A stretch of DNA of 64,000 nt from Streptomyces griseus subsp. griseus (GTDB taxonomy: Bacteria; Actinomycetota; Actinomycetes; Streptomycetales; Streptomycetaceae), in assembly GCF_003610995.1 (NCBI RefSeq), contig NZ_CP032543.1, positions 5,828,001 to 5,892,000 on the forward strand, read 5' to 3'. Every line of letters begins with the position of its first letter. Position 1 is the first letter of the stretch. Position numbers and translations under genes: made by a program. This document shows positions 17,430 to 25,531 of the stretch, piece by piece. The notes beneath the pieces were generated by a model. The model was not told the DNA's origin. It was given only the letters and a program-made list of their open reading frames with translations, and made no database searches.

Positions 17430-18276
17430 TCATCTCATTTGGGTGACTCGGTATTCTGTGAGTCGTGGTGGGGATCGTTGAGCGGCTGGTGCCGGACGAG
17501 TTGTGGGAGTTGTTCGAGCGGGTGGTGCCGGAGGCGCCGTCGCGGCCGCAGGGTGGTCGGCGTCGGCACGGTGACCGGGAGGTGCTGGCCGCGATCGTGT
17601 TGGTGTCCACGTCGGTTGTACCTGGCAGTAGCTGCCTTCGGCGTCGTCGGCCCGTCCGGAGCGACTGCCCACCGGCGGTTCTCGGAGTGGCCGAAGGTCA
17701 GGGTGTGGGCCAAGCTCCACCGCCTGGTCCTCGACGAGTTCGGTGTCCGCGGTGAGCTGGACTGGTCGCGGTGCGCGATCGGCTCGGTGAACATGCGGGC
17801 TCTGAAAAGGGGGATCTGACAGGTCCGAATCCTGTCGACCGGGGCAAGTACGGCTCGGAGATGCACCTGATCACGGAACGGTCAGGTCTGCCCATATCCG
17901 TCGGGATCTCGGCTGCGAATCTGCACGACAGCCAGGCCCTGATCCCGCTCGTGAAGGGCATCCCGCCGATCCGCTCGTGCCGCGGCCGACGACGGCGTAA
18001 GCCCGGCAAACTCCACGCCGACAAAGGCTACGACTACGCCCACCTGCGACGATGGTTACGCGAACGCGGCATCACCCACCGCATCGCCCGCAAAGGAGTC
18101 GAGCCCTCGCAACGGCTGGGCCGCCGCCACCGCTGGACCGTCGAACGCGCCATGGCCTGGCTCGCCGGCTGCCGCCGCCTCCACCGACGCTACGAACGCG
18201 AAGCCGACCACTTCCTCGCCTTCACCAGCATCGCCTGCACCCTCATCTGCTACCGCAGACTCACCAAATGAGATGA
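17430..18276 (+). mobile_element. Decayed IS5-type insertion sequence
   Basis: The element is about 847 bp with perfect 13-bp terminal inverted repeats (TCATCTCATTTGG at 17430-17442 and its complement at 18264-18276), which extend imperfectly inward. It contains one transposase reading in the plus direction. I cannot identify a target-site duplication with confidence. It interrupts toxin remnant C. Confidence 0.75.
17465..18271 (+). pseudogene. IS5 family transposase, multiply broken
   Basis: The GTG at 17465 begins VGIVERLVPDELWELFERVVPEAPSRPQGG, typical of the N-terminal domain of this family. The frame is lost near 17612 and again near 17644, with an in-frame TAG replacing a Gln codon between them, and once more near 17808. 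Translated across the lesions it continues SGATAHRRFSEWPKVRVWAKLHRL, LDWSRCAIGSVNMRAL, then GPNPVDRGKYGSEMHLITERSGLP and DKGYDYAHLRRWLRERGI to the end. The first acidic residue of the DDE triad, expected in the CAIDSVN motif, is Gly here. The element cannot encode an active transposase. Confidence 0.8.
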
Positions 18277-18351
18277 CTTCTCAGTAAAGCCCGCCCTCGT
18301 CGGAGGACCGGCCTGGAGGTTGGAAGCCCCTGTCGGGAGTCACGAGCAGAC

Positions 18352-18590
18352 GTGAAGGAGATCGACGAGTTGCATCTCGGCGAGTCGGGGCTGGTGGTGT
18401 TCGACATCGTTGCGGCTGACGAGGAGACCGCTCACCAGGTGATGGCGGAGCTTGGCCGGCGCTGGGCAACGTCCGGGGGTGACGGCCCTGGGGCGTGATC
18501 CCGGCGCCCTCGGCGTTGAAGGACGCTTGTACGCGGAGACTCGACGGGCTGGTGCCGAGGAGGCAGACAGGTGGTCCGCTGGGCGGCGGC
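18352..18590 (+). pseudogene. DUF6207-like protein, frameshifted
   Basis: From the GTG at 18352 the first 40 codons read KEIDELHLGESGLVVFDIVAADEETAHQVMAELGRRWATSG, the pattern of the small Streptomyces DUF6207 proteins (function unknown). The frame then ends at a TGA (18496). The expected C-terminal part (GVEGRLYAETRRAG) continues in the +1 frame from about 18500. A single-base change near 18470-18490 explains this. From 18591 to 18866 I see nothing I can support. Confidence 0.5.
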
Positions 18591-18866
18591 CGGCGATCCG
18601 GCCTGATCCGGCTGGGCTGTTCGGGAGGCGCCGGCCGACGGATTCCCCCGTCCTCCTGGGGGCCATGTTCAAGGCAGGCCGTCGGGGCTGAGGTCTGGTC
18701 TCAGCCGGTGCCATGAGGGGTGGCGGAGTCGTCCGGCTCGGGTCCGGGCGGCATCCGTCAGATCTTCCCGCCCCATGCGCACATCAACGACACGACTGCG
18801 AAGCAGTCACCTGACCGGCCGGACAAGTGCTGGTCGAGCGGCGGGCGGAGGAGCGCGCCCCGGCCG

Positions 18867-19550
18867 TCATTCCATGCCCTTCTTGCCCGGTGTCCAGAAC
18901 GGCTTGGTCAGGACCGCGCGCCGGTCCCAGCCCGCTTCCCTGAGCACCTGCCGCACTGCTTGCACGTCTCGTGCCTCTCCGGCGACATAGGCGATCCCGC
19001 CGGGTGCGGGGGCGAGTCGTCGTACCGCGTCCGGCAGGGAGGTCTCGCCCCGGAGTATCCAGTCCAGTCGGTCGCCGCCCGGCAGGGGCAGCCGGTCCGT
19101 GGCTGTTGCTGTCTCGATGCACCCGGAGACCGCGGCGTCCCCGGGCAGTGCCGCGAGCATCGCACCGAACGCGACCGAGGCCGTCTCGTCGCCGACGAAG
19201 AAGTGGTGGGCAGCGTCGGGGCGCAGCGTGAAGGTCCCCTCGGGGCGCCGCAGCCGCACCTGTTCGCCCGGTGCGACGGTGTGGCCCCATCGGGCGCCCG
19301 GTCCACCCGCGGCGTGGTCCAGGACGCACAACTCGACGCCGCCGGACGGGTCGTAGTGCCAGATCGAGTACGTACGGAGGGTCAGTCCGCCGACCAGGAC
19401 GCGCACCTGCTGGCCCGGCTGGACATCCAGGCCGGCCAGTTGTCCGCTCTCGATGCGCAGCCGACGTATCCGGGCGGTGAGCTGCTCGGCCTCGGTGACG
19501 GTGCCGCGTACGGTCAGAAGATCGAGGACGGGGTTCAGGACGGCGGGCAT
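18867..19550 (-). CDS. Siderophore-interacting protein (FAD-binding, ViuB-like)
   Basis: This 227-residue flavoprotein of the SIP family reduces Fe(III)-siderophores in the cytoplasm to release iron. The N-terminal FAD-binding barrel contains the characteristic LRTYSIWHYDPS region (RxYS flavin motif) and GPGARWGHTVAPGEQVRLRRPEG. The C-terminal NAD(P)H-binding domain contains HHFFVGDETASVAFGAML and GIAYVAGEARDVQAVRQVLREAGW, ending with the YW-like KPFWTPGKKG. Start ATG at 19550. No siderophore biosynthesis genes are adjacent. Two operator-like repeats lie 48-87 bases upstream. Confidence 0.9.
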   Translation of the reverse strand: MPAVLNPVLDLLTVRGTVTEAEQLTARIRRLRIESGQLAGLDVQPGQQVRVLVGGLTLRTYSIWHYDPSGGVELCVLDHAAGGPGARWGHTVAPGEQVRLRRPEGTFTLRPDAAHHFFVGDETASVAFGAMLAALPGDAAVSGCIETATATDRLPLPGGDRLDWILRGETSLPDAVRRLAPAPGGIAYVAGEARDVQAVRQVLREAGWDRRAVLTKPFWTPGKKGME

Positions 19551-19597
19551 TGAGGCTCCTCAACGGGGCGTGGTGTCGTACTCGACGGGAGGCAGAA

Positions 19598-19637
19598 CGC
19601 GATATTACGCGTCTGCGAGGGTTCGCGATAGTGCGCG
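19598..19637 (-). promoter_or_regulatory. Twin operator-like repeats upstream of the siderophore-interacting protein gene
   Basis: Two 14-base elements, CGCGATATTACGCG (19598-19611) and CGCGATAGTGCGCG (19624-19637), share CGCG arms around a six-base core and are spaced 26 bases centre to centre. They lie 48-87 bases upstream of the start at 19550. The regulator is unknown. From 19638 to 19984 (347 bases) no gene can be supported. Confidence 0.45.
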
Positions 19638-19984
19638 TTGGGCTGCGTCCCTGTGATCGGTGAAACGCGGCCGGTGGCGCCACGGGCGGAGTGGCCCGCG
19701 CATGCCGGGGGTCCGGCCGGCGCGGGCGGGCGGGATGGAGTCGGCGGGCCACGGCGCCGAGGGCGGTGAGGGTGTCCAGGGTCGTGATGCCCGGGCCGGT
19801 GCCCAGGCCGCTTGGTGCGACGAGGGTGAGGGTGCCGCGCCGTTGGCGAATGTCGGCGCGGCCGGATGGGTGCCGACCAGGGCGGCCGGGAGTCGGCAGG
19901 CGTCCTTCCGGTGTGGGGTTCGCCCGGCATCGCATCACGGTTCGCCGGACGGTCGCCTGCCGCGCCGCACCGGCAGGCGGACGC

Positions 19985-20344
19985 TCAGGCGTTGACGGTC
20001 GCCAGAATCCCGGGGTCGTAGTTCTTGGCATACGCGTTCTCGACGCCTACGAGAATTTCGACGACCTCGAAGTAGTGGTCCCAGAACGGCGTCTCGCGCA
20101 ACGCCTCGACGACCAACTGGAAGGACTGGTGGTCGCGTGCCTCCCAGACCCAGACGTCGGTGACGCGGGCCGTGTAGAACTCGGTGTCGAAGTAGCGCCA
20201 ACGTACGTCCTGGGCCTTGTCCTTGACGGCGGGCAGAACGCTTTCCTGGAAGGCGGCGACGCGCTCCGGTACGGACAGCTCCAGCCAGGCTCGCTTGGTC
20301 TTGAGGAGGATGAACGCCGTTACGGCGGGCTCGAAGTCGGACAT
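19985..20344 (-). CDS. Darcynin family protein
   Basis: This 119-residue cytoplasmic protein matches the darcynin pattern: AFILLKTKRAWLELSVPERVAAF near the start, RWRYFDTEFYTARVTDVWVWEARD in the middle, and LRETPFWDHYFEVVEILVGVENAYAK at the end. The fold is probably ferredoxin-like (EthD/Dabb-type), but the function is unknown. The ATG at 20344 has a GAGGAG ribosome site 8 bases upstream and is preferred over a more upstream ATG. It is divergent from a TetR gene with a long palindrome between them, so it is probably the regulator's target. Confidence 0.8.
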   Translation of the reverse strand: MSDFEPAVTAFILLKTKRAWLELSVPERVAAFQESVLPAVKDKAQDVRWRYFDTEFYTARVTDVWVWEARDHQSFQLVVEALRETPFWDHYFEVVEILVGVENAYAKNYDPGILATVNA

Positions 20345-20479
20345 GGGCGATCTCCTCGCGGGGTGCAGGGTGGTGGTCACGATGAGTCCCGACCGGGCGG
20401 GGAAGGCCGGATGCCGGCTGGAGGGTCTGCGGGTGCCCGTTACCCCTGCGGCGGGGGTGGGTGTGGCCTTCGCCTACCG

Positions 20480-20504
20480 GTTTCGGTTCACCGTGTACCG
20501 AAAC
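20480..20504. promoter_or_regulatory. 25-bp palindromic operator between darcynin and TetR genes
   Basis: GTTTCGGT (20480-20487) and ACCGAAAC (20497-20504) are perfect complements, and the 9-base centre is also nearly palindromic: all but two opposing pairs match across the 25 bases. It lies about 136 bases upstream of the darcynin start and 79 bases upstream of the TetR start. It is the obvious candidate binding site for the divergent TetR. Confidence 0.7.
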
Positions 20505-20570
20505 ATTAAGGGTTTCGATGCACGGCGTCTAGTTATTTGGTGGGGCGCTGATCCCGACAGGTGGCCTCGC

Positions 20571-20582
20571 TACCATGGCGGG
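20571..20582 (+). promoter_or_regulatory. Putative -10 box of a leaderless TetR transcript
   Basis: TACCAT at 20571-20576 is exactly 7 bases before the ATG at 20583, with no ribosome site between. This is the leaderless arrangement also seen at 7766. Confidence 0.5.
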
Positions 20583-21155
20583 ATGATCGAGACGAAACGC
20601 CGCGGTGGCCGACCCCGCAGCGAGCAGGCGCGCGAGGCCGTCCTGCATGCCGTCGACGATCTGCTGCTCGAGGTCGGCTACGCGGCGATGACCATGAAGG
20701 GCATCGCTGTACGGGCGGGCGTCGGGCGACAGACGGTCTACCGCTGGTGGTCGACGAAGGCGGAGATCCTCTTCGAGGCGTGTGTGGACGACGCCGAGGA
20801 GGAACTCGCCGTCGCGCCGGCGCGTACCCGGCTCGCCGAGGTCACGTCCTACCTCGACGCGCTGATGTCCTTCCTCGCCTACTCACCGGCTGGAGCCGGC
20901 TACCGCGCCCTGCTCGCGGCCGCGCAGCATGATCCGGCGGTGAAACGGTTGATCGCGACCAAGGACGTTCTCAGGGACAGCGCGAGGGCTGTCCTGCATC
21001 GCGTCGACCCGCACCGGCCGACCGACGATCATGCGATCGACCTGCTGATCGGGCCCACCTTCTTCTGGATCATGAGCGGGCGCGACCCGGCGCAACTCGA
21101 CATCCACGAGCTGGCACGAAGCTTCTTCCACGGTTTCGGGTCTGAGGAGTCCTGA
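20583..21155 (+). CDS. TetR/AcrR family transcriptional regulator
   Basis: This is a 190-residue repressor-type protein. The N-terminal helix-turn-helix is complete (residues about 12-60): EAVLHAVDDLLLEVGYAAMTMKGIAVRAGVGRQTVYRWW followed by STKAEILFEA. The C-terminal ligand domain resembles the TetR_C_33/AcrR-type fold (LAYSPAGAGYRALLAAAQHD; DLLIGPTFFWIMSGRD). Longer in-frame extension upstream is ignored because the HTH begins right after this ATG. It is divergent from the darcynin gene and likely autoregulates via the 25-bp palindrome. Confidence 0.9.
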   Translation: MIETKRRGGRPRSEQAREAVLHAVDDLLLEVGYAAMTMKGIAVRAGVGRQTVYRWWSTKAEILFEACVDDAEEELAVAPARTRLAEVTSYLDALMSFLAYSPAGAGYRALLAAAQHDPAVKRLIATKDVLRDSARAVLHRVDPHRPTDDHAIDLLIGPTFFWIMSGRDPAQLDIHELARSFFHGFGSEES

Positions 21156-21158
21156 AGG

Positions 21159-21420
21159 TGAGCCCTCCGTGCCACCGGGGACGAGGCCGACCAGTAGCGG
21201 ATCAGCACGGCCGTCGCCCGTGATGTCCGCCGCGAACCGCATGTCCTTGCCCGCCAGGCCTTCGCCGGGGTGCCCGAAGCCCTGGAGTCCCGCGCTCTGT
21301 CCCACCTCCACCAGGCCGTCGGAGGGGACGAGCACCCGGTCGGCGCGACCGTTCCCGGTCGGGTCAGGTCGGGGTGGCGGGGCGCCGTGGTGGTCTCCCC
21401 GCTGCCCGAGACAGGTGCCA
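21159..21420 (-). pseudogene. Fragment of an FG-GAP/VCBS-like repeat protein
   Basis: On the minus strand two repeats of the type D-x-T-G-D/N-G-R-A-D can be read (PDPTGNGRADRVLVPSDGLVEVG and AADITGDGRADPLLVGLVPGG). Such repeats form beta-propellers in surface proteins. There is no start, no signal sequence and no continuation, so this is at most a remnant. Confidence 0.3.
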
Positions 21421-21439
21421 TGCCCCCCATCGAGGTAGC

Positions 21440-21860
21440 TGTCATGCCACCGGGAGGCCCGGGAGGCCCGGGAGGCCCGGGAAACCCTCATCCGTTCGAG
21501 GGCGTCTCTGATGTCGTCGAGGAGACCGGCGGACTTCCACTCCAGGCCGCCCGTTCCGCTCTCCGGTGCGTGGACGCCCATGGTGCCGAGGAAGAGGGCG
21601 GCTCCTGAGACGAGGGCGAGCCACGAACCCAGGGTGTTGTGCTGGACGGCGCCTTCGGCGATCTCCATCAGGCCGATCACCAGCCCCGCGCCGGCGGGCC
21701 GGAGCGCGTCCTGGAGTTCAGGCCGGCCGGAGGCGGTGGCCAGCCTGGTCACCCCAGGAACAGGGCGGTGAACCCGGTGGCCCAGGCGGTCCCGAGGAGC
21801 TTCTCCCCGCGCTGCCGGGTCGGGACCGCGCCTTGCGGGGAGCGATGGACCGCGCGGAGG
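21440..21860 (-). pseudogene. Decayed small membrane protein
   Basis: The minus strand reads AAWWRAASLVLNLRAVHRSP, then GTAWATGFTALFLG and a stop. After adding one G to the run at about 21772 the reading continues as VTRLATASGRPELQDALRPAGAGLVIGLMEIAEGAVQHNTLGSWLALVSGAALFLGTMGVHAPE. Three hydrophobic helices are recognisable. The end runs into a 9-base tandem repeat (about 21454-21482) encoding Ser-Arg-Ala repeats. The N-terminus is missing because the strand enters the adjacent TetR remnant. I do not recognise the family. Confidence 0.35.
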
Positions 21861-21904
21861 TTCAGTACGAGCGACGCCGCCCGCCACCACGCCGCGGTAC
21901 GGGA

Positions 21905-22397
21905 ACTCGGCCGTCGACCCCGCCTCCGAGGACGCTGCCACGCCGCGCTTGCTGGTGGTCGCCGCGAGCTACCGTCGCCGGGCCGTCGAGCATCCCGAAC
22001 TGTTCCAGCTGCTGTACGGGGCGCCGCCACGGCACTACGCGGTCCCCGCGGAGGGGCCGACCACCCAGACGGTCCGCCGGATCGGGGCGCTCTTCCAGGA
22101 GGCTCTGCTCCACGGGTACACGGCGGAGCACTTCGCCGCGGCGGATCTTCCCGAACCGTCCGACGGATTCAGCGAGTTCGGGCGGGGGTGGGCCCCGCAG
22201 GGACAGACCGGGCCGCCGGCGTCGGCGACCGCGCTGTTCATGGGAGCCTGGGGCCGCCTGCACGGGCTGGTCGCCCTGGAGGTGTTCGGACACACCTCGT
22301 TCATCGGCGTCCACCCGGGAGGAGGTCTTCCTGGTGGAGATGGACTGTCTCCACCAGGATCTCTCGCAGGCGACTCCTGTGCGTCGGCGCGTCAGCG
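21905..22397 (+). pseudogene. TetR-type regulator remnant lacking its DNA-binding domain
   Basis: The plus strand reads ATPRLLVVAASYRRRAVEHP, ELFQLLYGAPPRHYAVPAEG and later FMGAWGRLHGLVALEVFGHTSFIG, a typical C-terminal ligand domain of a TetR protein. No helix-turn-helix is upstream. Near 22315 an extra G in a run shifts the frame; the tail EEVFLVEMDCLHQDLS follows in another frame and ends near the stop of the MFS gene. It was probably the local regulator of the neighbouring exporter. Confidence 0.55.
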
Positions 22398-24005
22398 GGC
22401 GGCGACCCTTTCCGCAGCCCCGGCACCCGGGGACGTCTCCTCCTCGGTGTGTACGGGGGCGGTGTTCTTCGGGCCGCGCACCGCGACGTGGACGAGCAGG
22501 AGGCCCATCACGGCGGCGCCGATCCACATGGCTTGCTGCCAGCCGTCGACGAAGGACTGCTGTGCGGCGTGGATGAGGTCATGGGCATGGCTGCCGGTTC
22601 GGGGCGCGACCTCGATGGCGTTGGCGATGCCTTCCCGCGCGGTGTCGGCGGCGTCCGTGGGGATGCCGTCGAGTCTGGCGTCGATGGCCCTGCGGTAGCC
22701 GCCGGCCAGGAGCGCGCCGAGCATCGCGACACCGAGAGCGGTGCCGAATTCGCGGGTGACGTCGTTCAGCGCGGAGGCAACGCCTTGCTTGGCGCGGGGC
22801 AGTGAGCTGGTGATGGCCTCGGTGGAGGGTGTCATCGACAGACCCATGCCGATGCCCATGGCGAGCATGCCGGCCAGGATGGACAGGTAGCCGCCGTCGA
22901 CGGAGACGAACAGCGCCATGAGCGCCAGGCCGAGGGTGGCCAGGGCGACGCCGACGGTCATGGTGGAGCGGGCACCGACCTTGGCGGCCATCTTCGGGGC
23001 CAGGCCGGAGGCCATCATCATCATGACGGCCATCGGCATCATCGCCACTGTCGACAGCAGTCCCGACCAGCCGAGCACAGCCTGGAAGAACGGGAAGAGG
23101 ACCACGGCGATACCGGCCTGGACGCCGAACACGACGAGCAAGGTGATCGAGCCGGAGGCCAGGCCCCGCTCACGGAAGAGGCGTACGTCAAGCAGTGAGG
23201 CGTCGCGGCGGTGCAGTTCCCAGGCCACGAAGGCGAGGGCCGCGACCACCCCGACGGCCAGGCTGACCAGGGTGACGGGGGCGGTCCAGCCGCGCTCGGG
23301 GCCTTCCTGAAGGACGAAGATGAGACCGATCACGGCGATGGTGGAGACCAGCGCGCCGATGGTGTCGAAGGAGTGGGCGGAGCGTTCGCGGGAGTTGGGC
23401 ACCGACTTCACCGTCATCGCCAGCGCGACGACGACCAGGGCCACGGGCAGCACGAACAGCCAGCGCCAGTCGGCGACGTCGACCAGCAGGGCGGACAGGA
23501 ACATGCCCAGGATGCCGCCGCCTCCGGCGACACCGGTCCACACGCCGATCGCCTTGCCCCGCTTCTCCTCGGGGAAGGTGGAAGTGATCACGGCCAGCGT
23601 GATCGGCATGATCATCGCGGCGCTGATGCCGGCGGCCACACGGGCGGCGATGATCACCCCGGCCGACGGGGCGAGCCCCGCGACCACACTGGCCGCGCCA
23701 AAGATCACCAGACCGGTGATGAGCATGGGCTTGCGGCCGAGCCGGTCACCCATCGCTCCGAGCGGCAGCAGCAGAGCGGCCAGGGTGAGGGTGTAGATGT
23801 TGATGATCCACAGGACGGTGGTCTGCGAGGCGCCGAACTCGACCGCCATGTGGGTCTGGGCGACGTTCAGCCCGGAGACGGAGGCGATGACGGCCATCAG
23901 CGCGATCGAGACGGTGATCAGGATCGCGCGCAGCTGACGCGCATCCGGCGCACCCCCGGTGCCGGCCGGCGCGGCCGTCGTCCGACGAGGCTGGTTGATA
24001 CTCAT
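22392..24005 (-). CDS. MFS transporter, DHA2/EmrB-QacA type drug exporter
   Basis: This 537-residue integral membrane antiporter has 14 predicted helices. Motifs seen are GAMGDRLGRKP (MFS motif A, loop 2-3), RVAAGISAAMIMPITLAVI, the motif-C-like GVAGGGGILGMFLSALL and LVDVADWRWLFVLPVALVVV typical of the DHA2 family. ATG at 24005. It is convergent with the TetR remnant. The likely substrates are hydrophobic drugs or the cell's own secondary metabolites; the actual one is unknown. Confidence 0.92.
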   Translation of the reverse strand: MSINQPRRTTAAPAGTGGAPDARQLRAILITVSIALMAVIASVSGLNVAQTHMAVEFGASQTTVLWIINIYTLTLAALLLPLGAMGDRLGRKPMLITGLVIFGAASVVAGLAPSAGVIIAARVAAGISAAMIMPITLAVITSTFPEEKRGKAIGVWTGVAGGGGILGMFLSALLVDVADWRWLFVLPVALVVVALAMTVKSVPNSRERSAHSFDTIGALVSTIAVIGLIFVLQEGPERGWTAPVTLVSLAVGVVAALAFVAWELHRRDASLLDVRLFRERGLASGSITLLVVFGVQAGIAVVLFPFFQAVLGWSGLLSTVAMMPMAVMMMMASGLAPKMAAKVGARSTMTVGVALATLGLALMALFVSVDGGYLSILAGMLAMGIGMGLSMTPSTEAITSSLPRAKQGVASALNDVTREFGTALGVAMLGALLAGGYRRAIDARLDGIPTDAADTAREGIANAIEVAPRTGSHAHDLIHAAQQSFVDGWQQAMWIGAAVMGLLLVHVAVRGPKNTAPVHTEEETSPGAGAAERVAAR

Positions 24006-24086
24006 GGTTTCCTTCCCGAAAGGGCATGCGGAATCAGCGCCGGGCCAGGACCGGTCGCCAGGTTGGTGAGACAGGGGACTTGCTCA

Positions 24087-24118
24087 CCGCGCGGACCGCT
24101 GGATGGCGGTCCGCGCGG
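24087..24118 (-). terminator. Hairpin downstream of the flavoprotein gene
   Basis: A perfect 13-bp inverted repeat (24087-24099 with 24106-24118) lies 24 bases beyond the stop of the minus-strand oxidoreductase. It separates that gene from the MFS gene. Confidence 0.75.
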
Positions 24119-24142
24119 TTGTTCAGCGGCGGGGCTAGGGCG

Positions 24143-25141
24143 TCAGCCGGTGGAGCCGGCGAGCGCGGCGTCGGTGTCCGCGGCGGCCAGCACGGCGTTG
24201 ATGTGGGCGCCGGCCAGGGCTCCGGCCGCGGCGGCGGCGCCGACCTGGGCGGTGAGGTCGGTGGCGTTGCCGGCCACCCATACGCCCGGGATCCCGGTGG
24301 CGCCGGCCATGGCGGAGGCGAAACGGCGGCCCATGTCGTCGGGCAGCTCCTCCATCGGCAGCAGCAGCCCGTCCAGGCCCTCGGTACGGGCTTCCATCCG
24401 CGTGGCGACTGCCAGGACCCGCCGCCCCACGACGGTGTCGTCGGTCAGGCGGACGCCGGCGAGGGTGTCGTCGTCGCCGTTGACGACTTCCTTGACGTCG
24501 GTCTCGATGACGCGGATGTCGCGGGCGGCGAAGCGGGCGCGGGTCTCGGAGTCCAGGCCGGTGCCGCGGGTGAAGTAGACGAGGTCATCAGTGAGTTGGC
24601 GGAACAGCCAGGCGTGGTGGATGGAGGCCGGGCCGGTGGCGAGAATGCCGATCGGCTCGTCGCGCACCTCGTAGCCGTGGCAGTACGGGCAGTGCACCAC
24701 GCTGTGGCCCCAGTGCTCGGCCAGGCCGGGCACCTCGGGCAGCACGTCGCGCAGTCCGGTGGCCACCAGCACACGACGCGCCGTCAGCGTCCGGCCGTCG
24801 GCCAGGGTGACGGTGAACCGCAGGTCACCGTCTGCCAAAGGAGCGACGGGTTCGGCCGCGGCCACATCCCCGAAGACGATCCGGCCGCCGTACCGGCGTA
24901 CCTGCTCGCGTCCGCGCCGGAGGATCTCGGGTGGCGGGGTGCCGTCGAGGACGATGAAGCCGTGCATGGCGGTTGCGGGGGCGTTGCGCGGGGTGCCGCT
25001 GTCGATGACGACGACCGAGCGGAGTGAGCGGGCCAGCATCAGCGCGCCGTTCAGGCCCGCGCTACCGCCGCCGATCACCACGACGTCCACGGCCTCGGTG
25101 GGCAGTGGGTCGCTCTCGTAGGGGGAAGTCGGTGCGGACAT
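24143..25141 (-). CDS. NAD(P)/FAD-dependent oxidoreductase, thioredoxin reductase-like
   Basis: This is a 332-residue flavoenzyme. FAD-binding GGGSAGLNGALML lies near residue 20. The redox pair CPYC (in VVHCPYCHGYE) is at the position used by thioredoxin reductases, an NAD(P) half follows, and GVWVAGNATDL is the second FAD contact. The start at 25141 has GAAAGG 6 bases upstream and is preferred over an ATG 42 bases further up. Such stand-alone enzymes often act on small-molecule disulfides or natural products. It is divergent from a truncated XRE regulator. Confidence 0.9.
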   Translation of the reverse strand: MSAPTSPYESDPLPTEAVDVVVIGGGSAGLNGALMLARSLRSVVVIDSGTPRNAPATAMHGFIVLDGTPPPEILRRGREQVRRYGGRIVFGDVAAAEPVAPLADGDLRFTVTLADGRTLTARRVLVATGLRDVLPEVPGLAEHWGHSVVHCPYCHGYEVRDEPIGILATGPASIHHAWLFRQLTDDLVYFTRGTGLDSETRARFAARDIRVIETDVKEVVNGDDDTLAGVRLTDDTVVGRRVLAVATRMEARTEGLDGLLLPMEELPDDMGRRFASAMAGATGIPGVWVAGNATDLTAQVGAAAAAGALAGAHINAVLAAADTDAALAGSTG

Positions 25142-25233
25142 GTCGCGGCCTTTCGTCGTGCGTGGCTCCCGGTGCTGGGCCATCTGTCGTCGACGTTAAG
25201 CCCGCTTTGCATCAAGGGCATACCGAGTTGCCT

Positions 25234-25520
25234 ATGACGCAAGAAGATGGTCAGCTGGACAGCCTCGTACGCAAACGGATCCGCGCCCTGCCCGTCGCGC
25301 AGGGCCGGTCCCTGGAGGAACTCGCCACCCGGGCCAACCTCGGCCAGTCCTCACGGAACCGCATCGAGAACGGTCGGCGCCGCCTCGCCCTGGACCAGCC
25401 CGTCACCCCCGCCCGCGCCCTGGACACCACGTCGGACCAGCTCGTGGAGAACGCCGCCGACGTCGTCAGCCCGATGACCGACGGCACACACGGTCTGACG
25501 CGCTGGTCACGCGTGTCGAA
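25234..25520 (+). pseudogene. XRE-family regulator, truncated after the helix-turn-helix
   Basis: From ATG 25234 about 80 residues form an XRE-type DNA-binding domain (DSLVRKRIRALPVAQGRSLEELATRANLGQSSRNRIENGRR is the region, residues about 8-50). Complete relatives continue with a cupin sensor domain. Here the cupin part is absent and the frame simply runs on out of phase through the SnoaL-like gene. Gln/Ser/Pro substitutions at normally conserved places also suggest decay. The partner gene, the divergent flavoprotein, is intact. Confidence 0.6.
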
Positions 25521-25531
25521 GGAAGACCCGC

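Noticed and set aside
17465..18271. Programmed frameshifting in the IS5 transposase
   Set aside because: There are three separate frame losses plus an in-frame stop and a lost catalytic Asp; programmed shifting uses one site.
18592..18866. A reading containing IRQIFPPHAHINDTTAKQSP next to the siderophore-interacting protein gene
   Set aside because: No start, no known family and no coding bias; left as unassigned DNA.
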